Origin: an uncultured Blautia sp.
Lineage (GTDB): Bacteria > Bacillota > Clostridia > Lachnospirales > Lachnospiraceae
Length of the DNA stretch: 21,663 nt
Direction of reading: 5' to 3'
Assembly: GCA_902476765.1 (NCBI GenBank)
Contig: CABSEJ010000038.1
Coordinates: 1 to 21,663, forward strand
Below, in pieces: positions 15,790-21,663 of the stretch. The position numbers and the translations under genes were made by a program. Position 1 is the stretch's first letter. Each line of letters opens with the position of its first letter. Below the pieces are notes generated by a model. It was not told where the DNA came from, did not search any database, and worked only from the letters and a program-made list of their open reading frames with translations.

Positions 15790-16221
15790 TCACGCTGTTT
15801 CCTCTGCAAAATAAGGAGGGGCCCGCAAAGGATTCTGGGACACTGGCTGCTCTTTTTTCTCCAGAGCTTCCTGTTCCTTCAGGGTATACCGGGGCTTCCA
15901 AAAAAGTTTTTGGGAATAGGACTGGCATTCTGATAAATCCTTCATAGAATAAACAATACGTTTATTTCTTTTCCAGGATTTATCCGAGCTATGAGAAACC
16001 TCCGCCTCATATACTGCTTCTTGTAGCTTTCCTTTTCTGTCCCAGCCACCATCTCTTTTCTGGGGCCTTTCCACTGCCTGCGGGGAATTCAAAGCCTGCA
16101 GACCGGAGTCAAAAATTCCATTACAGGATATATCCTTTTGACCCATTGCTTGCGGAAATAATACAGGGCAAAAAATAAGAAAAATCAACAGTAAAAATAT
16201 TGCCTTCTTATATTTTTTCAT
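15790..16221 (-). CDS. Secreted small protein of unknown function
   Basis: A 143-residue protein I do not recognise. Residues 1-28 are a signal peptide: MKKYKKA, a long hydrophobic core (IFLLLIFLIFCPVLF), then PQAMGQ with a probable cut after AMG. The mature part is about 115 residues, charged and rich in Lys, Glu and Ser, with two Cys and no hydrophobic segment; KSWKRNKRIVYSMKDLSECQSYSQKLFW is its most distinctive stretch. The ATG at 16221 has GAGG 6 bp upstream; an ATG at 16233 overlaps that site and is less likely. It is the first gene after a near-consensus promoter, 32 bp before the dehydrogenase gene, so it may be cotranscribed with central metabolism genes, which is unusual for an exported protein. 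It is real by signal peptide, site and promoter; function unknown. Confidence 0.65.
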   Translation of the reverse strand: MKKYKKAIFLLLIFLIFCPVLFPQAMGQKDISCNGIFDSGLQALNSPQAVERPQKRDGGWDRKGKLQEAVYEAEVSHSSDKSWKRNKRIVYSMKDLSECQSYSQKLFWKPRYTLKEQEALEKKEQPVSQNPLRAPPYFAEETA

Positions 16222-16275
16222 GTCTTTCCTCATTGTTGCCGACTCTTTATATTGTTAAAAAATTCACTTGCTCAG

Positions 16276-16304
16276 ATTTTAGCATACCCTAACTATACTG
16301 TCAA
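16276..16304 (-). promoter_or_regulatory. Strong sigma-A promoter of the secreted protein-dehydrogenase-malic enzyme operon
   Basis: A perfect TTGACA (16304-16299), 17 bp, and TAAAAT (16281-16276) with an extended TATGC just before the -10 on the minus strand. It is the best sigma-A promoter in the window, 55 bp before the first gene. Confidence 0.8.
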
Positions 16305-16351
16305 TTGAATTCCTCTATTCTCTTCCTCCTTTTTCTTACTCAAAAATACTT

Positions 16352-16366
16352 ACCTTCAGTGTACAA
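16352..16366 (+). repeat. Third copy of the ACCYTCAGTGTACAA 15-mer
   Basis: ACCTTCAGTGTACAA differs by one base from the arm of the HPr terminator (12449-12463, with its inverse at 12489-12503). It lies at the left border of the mobile-element scar. The sequence TGTACACTGARGGT resembles the TG...CA ends of IS3-type insertion sequences, but no transposase is present. Confidence 0.45.
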
Positions 16367-16431
16367 AGGACCAAAAGGGTTAATCTGTTAAGGACAGAGA
16401 GAATAAAACCACAGAAAGTGAGGTGCAGAGC

Positions 16432-16557
16432 ATGAGAACAGCCACAGAAGCCAAGAAAATCACAGCTTTAAACGAGCGCTTGAATTGAGGTGATGAACTC
16501 ACAGGCGAGAGCAACCGTATCAAAAACCAGAAACTGCTTGTTGAAGCACTCCGATAA
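16432..16557 (+). pseudogene. N-terminal relic of a large serine recombinase (TnpX/TndX-like)
   Basis: From the ATG at 16432 (AGGTG site upstream) the frame reads MRTATEAKKITALNERLN, a TGA stop (16486-16488), then GDELTGESNRIKNQKLLVEALR and a TAA stop (16555-16557). Intact large serine recombinases of clostridial conjugative elements start ...KITALYERLSRDDELxGESNSIxNQK..., with the catalytic Ser in GESNS. Here Ser-Arg has become Asn-stop, an Asp became Gly, and the second Ser of ESNS is Arg. Nothing recognisable of the remaining 400 or more residues is left. It is therefore dead and heavily deleted, and marks a former integrative element. Confidence 0.7.
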
Positions 16558-16749
16558 AAAACACTTCATGGAACGCCGCTTAATTCATGCTGTCGTGGAG
16601 AATTTTAAGATAAACAGATAAGGCGTCAGGACAGACAGGGGCAGTCAGAAAAAGCTGATTGCCCTTGTTGAATAGGGATAGGAAACACAGGCGAGGTATG
16701 ATATAATGAGAACAGCAAATTCGTTAGGTTAGAATCGATGATGGGGTAA
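16558..16749. other. Degenerate mobile-element sequence without a gene
   Basis: Short broken frames only. One reads HFMERRLIHAVVENFKINR followed by a stop and looks like a piece of a protein, but I cannot name it. An extended -10 promoter motif lies at 16699-16707. No complete gene or long repeat was seen. Confidence 0.4.
16699..16707 (+). promoter_or_regulatory. Extended -10 promoter motif within the mobile-element scar
   Basis: TGATATAAT (TG-N-TATAAT) points at the DUF6064-like pseudogene 43 bp downstream. No good -35 box is present, as is common for extended -10 promoters. Probably a leftover. Confidence 0.35.
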
Positions 16750-17214
16750 ACGAAAAGAATCGTAAATCTGTTTATAGGAATTACATTTTTTGCGTATTAT
16801 GGAACTGAACCTATTCAAAAGTTTTTTGCATTACCATTGTATATTGTATGTGGTATTCTGTTTTTATAAGAATGTTATCACAGTAGAGATGATAGACTTG
16901 AAAAGCCTAATTTATGGCAAGTTTCATTATTGGTGCTTTATTTATTATACCCTTTGATTTCTGTTATGTTGGGGAATAATTATCCACAAATGGTAACACA
17001 TATTATGCCTTGCCCTGTTGTTAGTTTGAGTATAGTTATATATGCAGGGTATAAGAGAAAAAATAAAGTGCTTCTTACTCTATTAACAGTATGGGGATTG
17101 ACTGGGATAAAATCAATTATTTTTAATGCGTATGAGGATATAATTCTTCTGGTTTGTGGTTTATATGGTATTACTCTTTTGATAAATGAAATTAGACAAT
17201 ATCATGGGAAATAA
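16750..17214 (+). pseudogene. DUF6064-like membrane protein remnant with internal stop
   Basis: One frame reads KRIVNLFIGITFFAYYGTEPIQKFF..., meets a TAA at 16867-16869, and goes on as ECYHSRDDRLEKPNLWQVSLLVLYLLYP..., ending at 17214. There are no start codon, ribosome site or N-terminal half. Hydrophobic segments and the elements LYPLISVMLGNNYP, MPCPVVSLSIV and FNAYEDIILLVCGLYG recall the C-terminal half of DUF6064 proteins (GxPCPTTIFTFG-type). The 94-codon piece after the stop could only start at a TTG without a site, so I treat it as dead. The DNA is much richer in A+T than its neighbours, as expected for transferred cargo. A plus-strand terminator follows. Confidence 0.55.
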
Positions 17215-17242
17215 ACAAATCCCAGTTTGTCACTTTGAAAAT

Positions 17243-17297
17243 GCCTTGTATTGTTACGCAGTAGGCGGCTTAAAACGCCTATTCTACAAGGCTTTTT
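17243..17297 (+). terminator. Two-tier intrinsic terminator after the DUF6064-like pseudogene
   Basis: The outer stem GCCTTGTA (17243-17250) pairs with TACAAGGC (17285-17292), and an inner stem TAGGCG (17262-17267) pairs with CGCCTA (17276-17281). TTTTT follows at 17293-17297. Outer and inner stems are perfect. Confidence 0.65.
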
Positions 17298-17316
17298 AAA
17301 CGTCAAAATCGCAAAG

Positions 17317-17333
17317 ACGGTATTTTATACCGT
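17317..17333. repeat. 7-bp palindrome ACGGTAT-TTT-ATACCGT
   Basis: Perfect 7-bp arms around three T, between two terminators in the mobile-element scar. It could be an operator or RNA hairpin of the lost element. Confidence 0.35.
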
Positions 17334-17412
17334 TGCCCTCAAAAATGGGCTTCTATTGCGTAACACAGCCATTGAAAACTGAATAACCGCTACCCTCACA
17401 GTAGCACCACCG

Positions 17413-17451
17413 AGCAGGAAATCCCGAAACGGACTTCCTGCTTTTTCTTTT
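17413..17451 (+). terminator. Intrinsic terminator or attenuator before a truncated small ORF
   Basis: AGCAGGAA-A-TCC and GGA-C-TTCCTGCT form an 11-bp stem with one mismatch, followed by TTTTCTTTT. It lies 27 bp before the small ORF at 17478, a place that suits attenuation of that gene in the original element. Confidence 0.6.
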
Positions 17452-17477
17452 GCCAAAATCAGAAAGGAGAGCTATGT

Positions 17478-17576
17478 ATGAGCGATAAAGTCATGGGGTA
17501 TCCTGACACAAGTAAAGCTGCCGCAAAAGCGATTTTTCGTTTCTTACGGCAGCCCCGTAGTTACTCACAAAAATGA
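17478..17576 (+). pseudogene. Truncated start of a mobile-element gene (32 codons)
   Basis: ATG at 17478 has a good AAGGAG 8 bp upstream and reads MSDKVMGYPDTSKAAAKAIF and onward to a TGA at 17574-17576, 1 bp before the stop of the convergent Xre gene. The well-formed ribosome site on such a short frame suggests the start of a longer gene cut off where the chromosomal genes resume. The coding DNA also holds an inverted repeat, GCTGCCG...CGGCAGC. I do not recognise the family. Confidence 0.35.
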
Positions 17577-17577
17577 A

Positions 17578-17772
17578 TCATTCCTCCCAAAACAAATCGT
17601 TTAGAGTACATCCCAATACCCGGCATATGGACACACAGAGTTTCAGTGAAGGATTGAATTCCCCGGCTTCAATCATCCCGATAGTCTGCCGGGTGACCCC
17701 TACTTGCTCTGCAAGCTGGAGCTGAGAAAGATTTTTTTCCATCCGGGCAATCTTCATTTTCATATTCTTCAT
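17578..17772 (-). CDS. Small Xre-family helix-turn-helix regulator
   Basis: A 64-residue, one-domain DNA-binding protein. The motif LSQLQLAEQVGVTRQTIGMIEAGEFNPS is a textbook Xre helix-turn-helix, followed by LKLCVSICRVLGCTLNDLFW, the usual end of YgzD-like short regulators. The ATG at 17772 overlaps the stop of the preceding DUF2007 gene (ATGA), so the two are translationally coupled; GGGGAG lies about 10 bases upstream. An ATG at 17763 is an alternative. It likely regulates its own cluster. It abuts the edge of the mobile-element scar, and its 3' end is intact. Confidence 0.85.
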   Translation of the reverse strand: MKNMKMKIARMEKNLSQLQLAEQVGVTRQTIGMIEAGEFNPSLKLCVSICRVLGCTLNDLFWEE

Positions 17773-18038
17773 CCCTGTTTTTCTCCCCTGTCTTCCAGAC
17801 CTATATTCTCCAGGATTTCTCTGGCATGCTCCAGATTTTCTGCAGCCACATAAATTTCTTCTCCCCACCGGGAATTTCCGGTGTACAGATTCATAACCCC
17901 GCCCGGTCCTAAATCCTGTTTCACAGAAGGAATCCCTTTATTTTTCAAGGCTTCTCTGATAATTTCTCCCTGTATATTATCCACAGCCGTATAAAGCTTC
18001 ATCAATTCCACGTCCTGCTTTTTTCTAGAGTTCTTCAT
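17769..18038 (-). CDS. DUF2007 family protein
   Basis: An 89-residue soluble protein. LYTAVDNIQGEIIREALKNKGIPSV, then GGVMNLYTGNSRWGEEIYVAAENLEHAREILENI, matches DUF2007 (putative signal-transducing, ferredoxin-like fold): a value-passing strand, a helix, a glycine loop, then VAAENLEHAREIL. The function of the family is not known. AGGAGG lies 6 bp before the ATG. It overlaps the upstream membrane-protein gene by 14 bp and the Xre gene by 4 bp, so the three form a tight operon. Confidence 0.78.
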   Translation of the reverse strand: MKNSRKKQDVELMKLYTAVDNIQGEIIREALKNKGIPSVKQDLGPGGVMNLYTGNSRWGEEIYVAAENLEHAREILENIGLEDRGEKQG

Positions 18039-18369
18039 ATTTTTCCTCCTGTTTCTTCTCCGCTTTCCTGGCTGCTATCTCACATCCACGGCTCACTAAA
18101 AAACATAAAACCGTAATCCCCAAAAAGAAACCTACACCCCACTTAGAGGCTGTTCCAGTCTGAGCTCCCTTACGTATCAACATCAGGCTAAAGAACAAAG
18201 AAGCCACTGCGCCTGTCAAAATACTTCCCACCAGATGCTGGCTCAGGCTCATCCGATGGCCTTTCCAGTCCCACATTCCCTTTTTCACAGAAGCTCCCAG
18301 AACATAGGCTCCTCCTACCAGCATAGCTGCGGTCTCTCCCGCTACAGTCTGCCCCCTCCATTTTCGCAT
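18025..18369 (-). CDS. Small membrane protein of unknown function
   Basis: A 114-residue protein with three hydrophobic stretches, about 13-28, 46-64 and 77-95, and a highly charged C-terminus (EIAARKAEKKQEEKYEEL). I do not recognise the family. The start is uncertain: the ATG at 18369 has no ribosome site and lies 9 bp after the T-run of the terminator of the ABC operon. An ATG 15 codons later (18324) is preceded by GGGAGAG and may be the real start. It overlaps the DUF2007 gene by 14 bp, which supports that it is translated as part of the Xre-DUF2007 cluster. No promoter was found between terminator and gene. Confidence 0.6.
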   Translation of the reverse strand: MRKWRGQTVAGETAAMLVGGAYVLGASVKKGMWDWKGHRMSLSQHLVGSILTGAVASLFFSLMLIRKGAQTGTASKWGVGFFLGITVLCFLVSRGCEIAARKAEKKQEEKYEEL

Positions 18370-18378
18370 CTATAGGAC

Positions 18379-18424
18379 AAAAAGACCGCTGTATCAGGTC
18401 ACCCCATCCTGATTCCGGCAGTCT
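18379..18424 (-). terminator. Intrinsic terminator of the ABC operon
   Basis: On the minus strand AGACTGC pairs with GCGGTCT (one G-T pair), and ATCAGG pairs with CCTGAT around a 9-base loop, with a small internal bulge. TTTTT follows. It lies 15 bp after the stop of the second permease gene. Confidence 0.65.
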
Positions 18425-18438
18425 TTTCTGTTTCTTTT

Positions 18439-19062
18439 TTACCTATCTTTTCTCATCTGCAGCAGAATCCCGGCTCCCAGAAGAAGAACTCCGGCTCCCG
18501 CCTGCCATATTTTCCAGGAAAATTCTCCCTGTGTCATGGCAAAGAGGTAAAACACACCCATTTTCTTTGGTCCCGCCCCCATACACAGCACATAGTACAG
18601 AAGAGGAATCATATATCCGATAACCACCTGGCTGGTAAGGCCGTAAGCAAAAATTCCTATGCCTCCCAGAAAAACAATGCCGCTTATGGTTCCCCCATAG
18701 GATTTCCAAAGCTCAAAGCTGCAGTTTCCTTCCTTCAGAACAGCCAGATATACCCCTGTCAGGGCCAAAGCCGACAAAAGAGCCAGGATAACCCGTATTC
18801 CGTACAAAGTACCAAGAGAGGTATACCGGGCTCTCAGCAAATCCCGAACCTCCGGATTCTGTTCCGGAAGAAAAACAGGAGGAAAAAGCAAAATCCCAAG
18901 AAACACCAGCACATATTCCAAAACCTTTGCCGTCTCCTGGGGGCTCAGATTCCGGATTCCCACAAAAAGAGGAGACAAAACCACAAGCCCCAGGCTAAGA
19001 ACGAAGGGTATGGGCAGATGAAACCGCAGATTTTCTTTCACTAAAGCTGCGAATCTTTCCAT
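18439..19062 (-). CDS. ABC transporter permease subunit (second)
   Basis: A 207-residue membrane protein with about six hydrophobic segments, starting MERFAALVKENLRFHLPIPFVL and ending in LLQMRKDR. It has no recognised domain but is of the size and place of ABC-2-type permease subunits. I chose the ATG at 19062, since AAGGTGG lies 7 bp upstream; a start at 19095 lacks a site. It overlaps the end of the preceding permease gene by 68 bp in another frame, so the two are surely co-transcribed. It is the last gene of the operon before the terminator. Substrate unknown. Confidence 0.7.
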   Translation of the reverse strand: MERFAALVKENLRFHLPIPFVLSLGLVVLSPLFVGIRNLSPQETAKVLEYVLVFLGILLFPPVFLPEQNPEVRDLLRARYTSLGTLYGIRVILALLSALALTGVYLAVLKEGNCSFELWKSYGGTISGIVFLGGIGIFAYGLTSQVVIGYMIPLLYYVLCMGAGPKKMGVFYLFAMTQGEFSWKIWQAGAGVLLLGAGILLQMRKDR

Positions 19063-20278
19063 AGAAATTCCACCTTCCTTTCCTTTTTTCTCCATACAGC
19101 AATACCGTTAACACCACCAAAGCCAAGGCCAGCAGAAAATACCCTGCCCGGTTCAGGCAAAATTCCTGAAAATGGTCCCGGAATACATCATAGCCCATGA
19201 TACTGTTATGCCGCAGGATTAAATGCATGCCAAAGTTTCCTGTAGAAAGTCCTCCTGTTGCTCCGGTAAAAATATCGGCAAACCACCAGACTCCCTGGAC
19301 CAATACCCCCAGGGCTGTGTCTGTAAGCTCTGTAAAAAACATTCCTACTGCGGATACTGCAAGAATTTCCGGCAGCAGCCAGCCAAAAACCACAGGCAGG
19401 AAAGCGAAATAATCAATATCTGTGCCTGTGCTTTTGGCATAAGCCATACACTGGGACAGAGAATAAAAAGACAGAAGCAGCACTGGCAGAAGCATCATCA
19501 CCACCATAGCCAGATAACGGCTCAGTACAACAGCTCCTGAGGAAACCTTCCGCACATAAACCAGCTCTGCCATTTGGGCTCTTTTGTCTCTTAAAAATCT
19601 TGTCACCGCTACAAAAACCGGCAGCATTCCCAGGGCAATTCCCACATAATCTGCAAACAGTCTGGCATAGCCTCCTGTCAGCTTATCCTTTTCCATAAGG
19701 TTTTCATACCGTTCCAAAGCCTGTTCATAGGTAGCTGGCACCGCCACTCCCTGACTGTAGGACTGGTACTCGTAATCCGAACCCGGCCCAAGAATCTGGC
19801 AGACCTTTTCCATCTGCTTCTGAAACTCCTCATAGGTAAGAGAAGAAAGCGGCTTTATGGCAATCTCCTTGGTCTGCATAATGGCACCGCCCTGAACCTG
19901 GGTATAGCTGTCTGCAATTATCTGACTGGCCTCCTCTAAGTTCAGTCCGGTACAGTCCTGAAAAATCTCCTCTATCTCCTGTTTCTCCTCCGGGCTTAAG
20001 GTGACATGTTTGGCAAAGCCCACAGGATAAACTGTCCAGGAATCCTGGTCCAGATTATTAGCCAGTTCTCCCAGTGTGCTTTCCATTATTTTGTCTTCTT
20101 CCTTTGAAATCACGGTTCCGTAATTTCCTTCCTCTCCCGGCACAGGCTTTGCAACATTGTCAAAGCTCCCGCTTCCCATCTGGCTGTAAAAAAACACCAG
20201 CAGACAGAAAAGATAGAGCCAGTAAATCAGGCTCTTCAGGGTCTGGCCGCACTCTTTTTTCAGCAATTCAAAGAACAT
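18995..20278 (-). CDS. ABC transporter permease subunit (first), with large external loop
   Basis: A protein of about 427 residues. A first membrane segment (about 17-35) is followed by some 170 residues without hydrophobic stretches, probably outside the cell, and then five or more membrane segments to the end: the topology of ABC-2-type permeases. It overlaps the ATPase gene by 11 bp (ATG at 20278, AGGTGG just upstream); a GTG at 20287 is the alternative start. The second permease overlaps its 3' end. The ATPase and two permeases should form one exporter in the membrane. No sequence feature tells the substrate; the sensor kinase next door suggests envelope stress, peptide antibiotic or signal peptide. 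Confidence 0.75.
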   Translation of the reverse strand: MFFELLKKECGQTLKSLIYWLYLFCLLVFFYSQMGSGSFDNVAKPVPGEEGNYGTVISKEEDKIMESTLGELANNLDQDSWTVYPVGFAKHVTLSPEEKQEIEEIFQDCTGLNLEEASQIIADSYTQVQGGAIMQTKEIAIKPLSSLTYEEFQKQMEKVCQILGPGSDYEYQSYSQGVAVPATYEQALERYENLMEKDKLTGGYARLFADYVGIALGMLPVFVAVTRFLRDKRAQMAELVYVRKVSSGAVVLSRYLAMVVMMLLPVLLLSFYSLSQCMAYAKSTGTDIDYFAFLPVVFGWLLPEILAVSAVGMFFTELTDTALGVLVQGVWWFADIFTGATGGLSTGNFGMHLILRHNSIMGYDVFRDHFQEFCLNRAGYFLLALALVVLTVLLYGEKRKGRWNFYGKIRSFSERKSAVSSAHTLRS

Positions 20279-21155
20279 CCGGGCCACCTGCCTTTCCCTG
20301 CATCAGATACATATAGCCGTCTTCTACTCCGGCCTGAGACTCTTCTGCCTCAAAAAAGGGCTTCTCATCCGACAGAAACCGGACCTGGGCATTATTCCCC
20401 ACAGTACGGATTTCTGTCACAAGATACTCCTGTTTCAGCCTGGGCAAATCCTTCCGGCTGACCTGGGCGGTGTAAACCTTTCCTCTGGCTGTATCCACCA
20501 GCTCCTCCACTGTGCCACGAAACAGAATCTTTCCTTCATCCATCACAGCAATGTCCTCACAGGCAGCCTCAATATCCCCTACAATATGGGTAGACAGAAT
20601 TACGATTCTGTCTTGGGCCATCTCTCCCAGAAGGTTCCGGAACCGTACTCTCTCCTCCGGGTCCAGACCAGCCGTAGGCTCATCCACAATCAAAACCTTT
20701 GGTTCATGAAGAATAGCCTGGGCAATCCCCAGCCTCCTTCTCATGCCGCCGGACAATGCCTTTACCCTTTTTCCTCTGTCCTCCCACAGATTCACCTTTT
20801 CAAGAAGCTGGGGAATCCGTTTTTTCCTTATCTTCTTTGGAAGACCGGAAAGGACCCCCAGATAATCCATGGCCTGATATACCGTCATATTGGGATACAT
20901 GGAAAAATCCTGAGGCAAATACCCGGTTATTCTCCGCACCTGGGCCGCCTCCTCCAGAGGAATCCCACAGATTTTCACCTGTCCATGCTGCTTTTTCAGA
21001 AGCGTTGCCAATGTCTTCATCAACGTAGTCTTTCCTGCGCCGTTTCTTCCCAAAAGTCCGAACATCCCCGGCCCGATAGTAAGATTTACATGGTCCAGGG
21101 CATGCTTTTTTCCATAATATTTGTCTAAATCCTTCACCTGAATTTTCAGCTTCAT
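20268..21155 (-). CDS. ABC transporter ATP-binding protein (CcmA-type)
   Basis: A 295-residue ATPase of the exporter class. Walker A GRNGAGKT is at 36-43, the Q-loop PQD at 81-83, the signature LSGGM at 134-138, Walker B LIVDEP at 155-160 followed by TAGLDP, and the switch His at 190. About 85 residues follow the core, a length seen in CcmA/BcrA-like proteins. GAGGAG lies 9 bp before the ATG. It starts 22 bp downstream of a large inverted-repeat element that separates it from the sensor kinase. It drives the two permeases encoded next. Confidence 0.92.
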   Translation of the reverse strand: MKLKIQVKDLDKYYGKKHALDHVNLTIGPGMFGLLGRNGAGKTTLMKTLATLLKKQHGQVKICGIPLEEAAQVRRITGYLPQDFSMYPNMTVYQAMDYLGVLSGLPKKIRKKRIPQLLEKVNLWEDRGKRVKALSGGMRRRLGIAQAILHEPKVLIVDEPTAGLDPEERVRFRNLLGEMAQDRIVILSTHIVGDIEAACEDIAVMDEGKILFRGTVEELVDTARGKVYTAQVSRKDLPRLKQEYLVTEIRTVGNNAQVRFLSDEKPFFEAEESQAGVEDGYMYLMQGKAGGPDVL

Positions 21156-21177
21156 CTCTCAGTCTCCTCTCTCTTTA

Positions 21178-21326
21178 GGGGCTGCTGCATGAAACATATA
21201 TCAGGAATATTTATACATTTTATGCGAATTTGTCCAGGATAGCTTTGAGACCTCAGGCTCAAAGCGACGCAGACTGAGCAATAAAATGTATAAATATTCT
21301 CAAAATATGTTTCATGCAGCAGCTCC
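21178..21326. repeat. 149-bp near-perfect inverted-repeat element (MITE-like) with nested hairpin
   Basis: The left arm 21181-21223 and right arm 21281-21323 pair as 19 bp, a 5-base internal mismatch, then 19 bp. Arms begin GCTGCTGCATGAAACATAT and, inside, GAATATTTATACATTTTAT. Outer ends read GGGG...CTCC. The 57-base centre carries a second perfect stem GCTTTGAG / CTCAAAGC (21242-21249, 21258-21265). The ends GGGGCTGCTGCA resemble the GGGGCTGT-type ends of IS1182-like insertion sequences, which suggests a non-autonomous element. No clear target-site duplication is seen. It lies between the kinase and the ABC ATPase on the minus strand. Confidence 0.75.
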
Positions 21327-21396
21327 TTTTGATAGGCTTATGATAGTTCATATTTTCCTATTCTTTTCCTATATTTCCGAAAGAAAACCAAAAGAA

Positions 21397-21663
21397 TTAT
21401 GAAATTCGGAAGGAAGCTGAGGCAATGGCCCCTGGTTTTTCCAGTCGGTTGGCAATGCTGAATGTTCCTCCGCAGGCCCTGCATAGCTTAGCACAGATAT
21501 AAAGACCAATGCCGAAATGTTCCCCTTCCTGTTCCTGTCCATAATAGGGTCTCAGGGCTTTTTCCAAATCATCCTTAGAAAATCCCGGCCCGTCATCCTC
21601 CACATAAAGGAGCAGCAGACGGTCTTCTCCCTTTCCCTCTACGTCTATGGTAATCCAAATCCT
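21397..21663 (-). CDS. Sensor histidine kinase, C-terminal end (cut by window edge)
   Basis: The last 88 residues of a GHKL-type kinase. The frame is open to the window edge, so the gene starts outside. ATP-lid motifs are visible: the G1 box VEDDGPGF, an F-box-like ALRPYY and the G2 box EHFGIGLYICAKLC, then a short conserved end with GGTFSIANR. The dimerisation and phospho-His part is not in the window. A response regulator would be expected upstream. Its place just before an ABC exporter operon fits a two-component system controlling that exporter, as in Bce- and Lan-type detoxification loci, but that link is inferred. Confidence 0.85.
   Translation of the reverse strand, partial: RIWITIDVEGKGEDRLLLLYVEDDGPGFSKDDLEKALRPYYGQEQEGEHFGIGLYICAKLCRACGGTFSIANRLEKPGAIASASFRIS

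Noticed and set aside
16930..17214. Intact 94-codon membrane protein gene
   Set aside because: It would need a TTG start without ribosome site, and the same reading frame goes on upstream through a stop into related hydrophobic sequence, so it is the tail of a broken gene.
21178..21326. Simple intrinsic terminator after the kinase
   Set aside because: On the minus strand the stem is followed by CCCTAAAGAG, without a T-run; the arms are far longer than needed and contain a symmetric internal loop.
1..21663. CRISPR array, tRNA or rRNA genes
   Set aside because: No regularly spaced direct repeats, no cloverleaf-like segments and no rRNA-like stretches were seen.

Overview
The window looks like a piece of a Gram-positive, anaerobic, Firmicutes-type chromosome, most probably a Lachnospiraceae (Blautia-like) gut bacterium. 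The support is strong AGGAGG-type ribosome binding sites, sigma-A style promoters, a short lipoprotein signal, Firmicutes families (YoaS/YozG-like pair, HPr, single-domain malic enzyme) and the relic of a clostridial large serine recombinase. Genus is inference. Most genes lie on the minus strand; superoxide dismutase and a vWA protein are on the plus strand. No tRNA, rRNA or CRISPR array was seen.

Region 1 (1-4042, minus): a 2-aminoethylphosphonate (AEP) uptake and catabolism operon, ATPase - fused permease - binding lipoprotein - PhnW aminotransferase (cut by the window edge). A good promoter precedes it, and a perfect 11-bp palindrome sits at its predicted +1. Region 2 (4184-6357, minus): DUF2975 membrane protein - small Xre regulator - DUF4153/DUF4173-type membrane protein, with its own promoter. 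Region 3 (6391-10039, minus): one 1190-residue MacB/FtsX-type ABC protein with an outside domain of about 770 residues carrying three 63-64-residue repeats.

Region 4 (10220-12344, plus): Mn-type superoxide dismutase, then a Cys-rich vWA protein without signal peptide whose upstream region matches the sigma-K (late mother cell) promoter consensus. Region 5 (12441-16304, minus): a strong promoter drives a secreted unknown protein, an LDH/MDH-family dehydrogenase with Arg at the substrate-specificity position, and malic enzyme; a clear terminator follows. Downstream are an RNase H gene split by a frameshift and a divergent HPr.

Region 6 (16352-17576): an AT-rich scar of a mobile element, with a nonsense-mutated serine recombinase start, a DUF6064-like pseudogene, two plus-strand terminators and a truncated small ORF. 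Region 7 (17578-18369, minus): a small Xre - DUF2007 - membrane protein cluster. Region 8 (18439-21663, minus): the end of a sensor histidine kinase, then a 149-bp near-perfect hairpin/MITE-like element, then an ABC ATPase with two overlapping permease genes, ended by a terminator. The kinase probably controls this transporter, and the hairpin lies between sensor and transporter.
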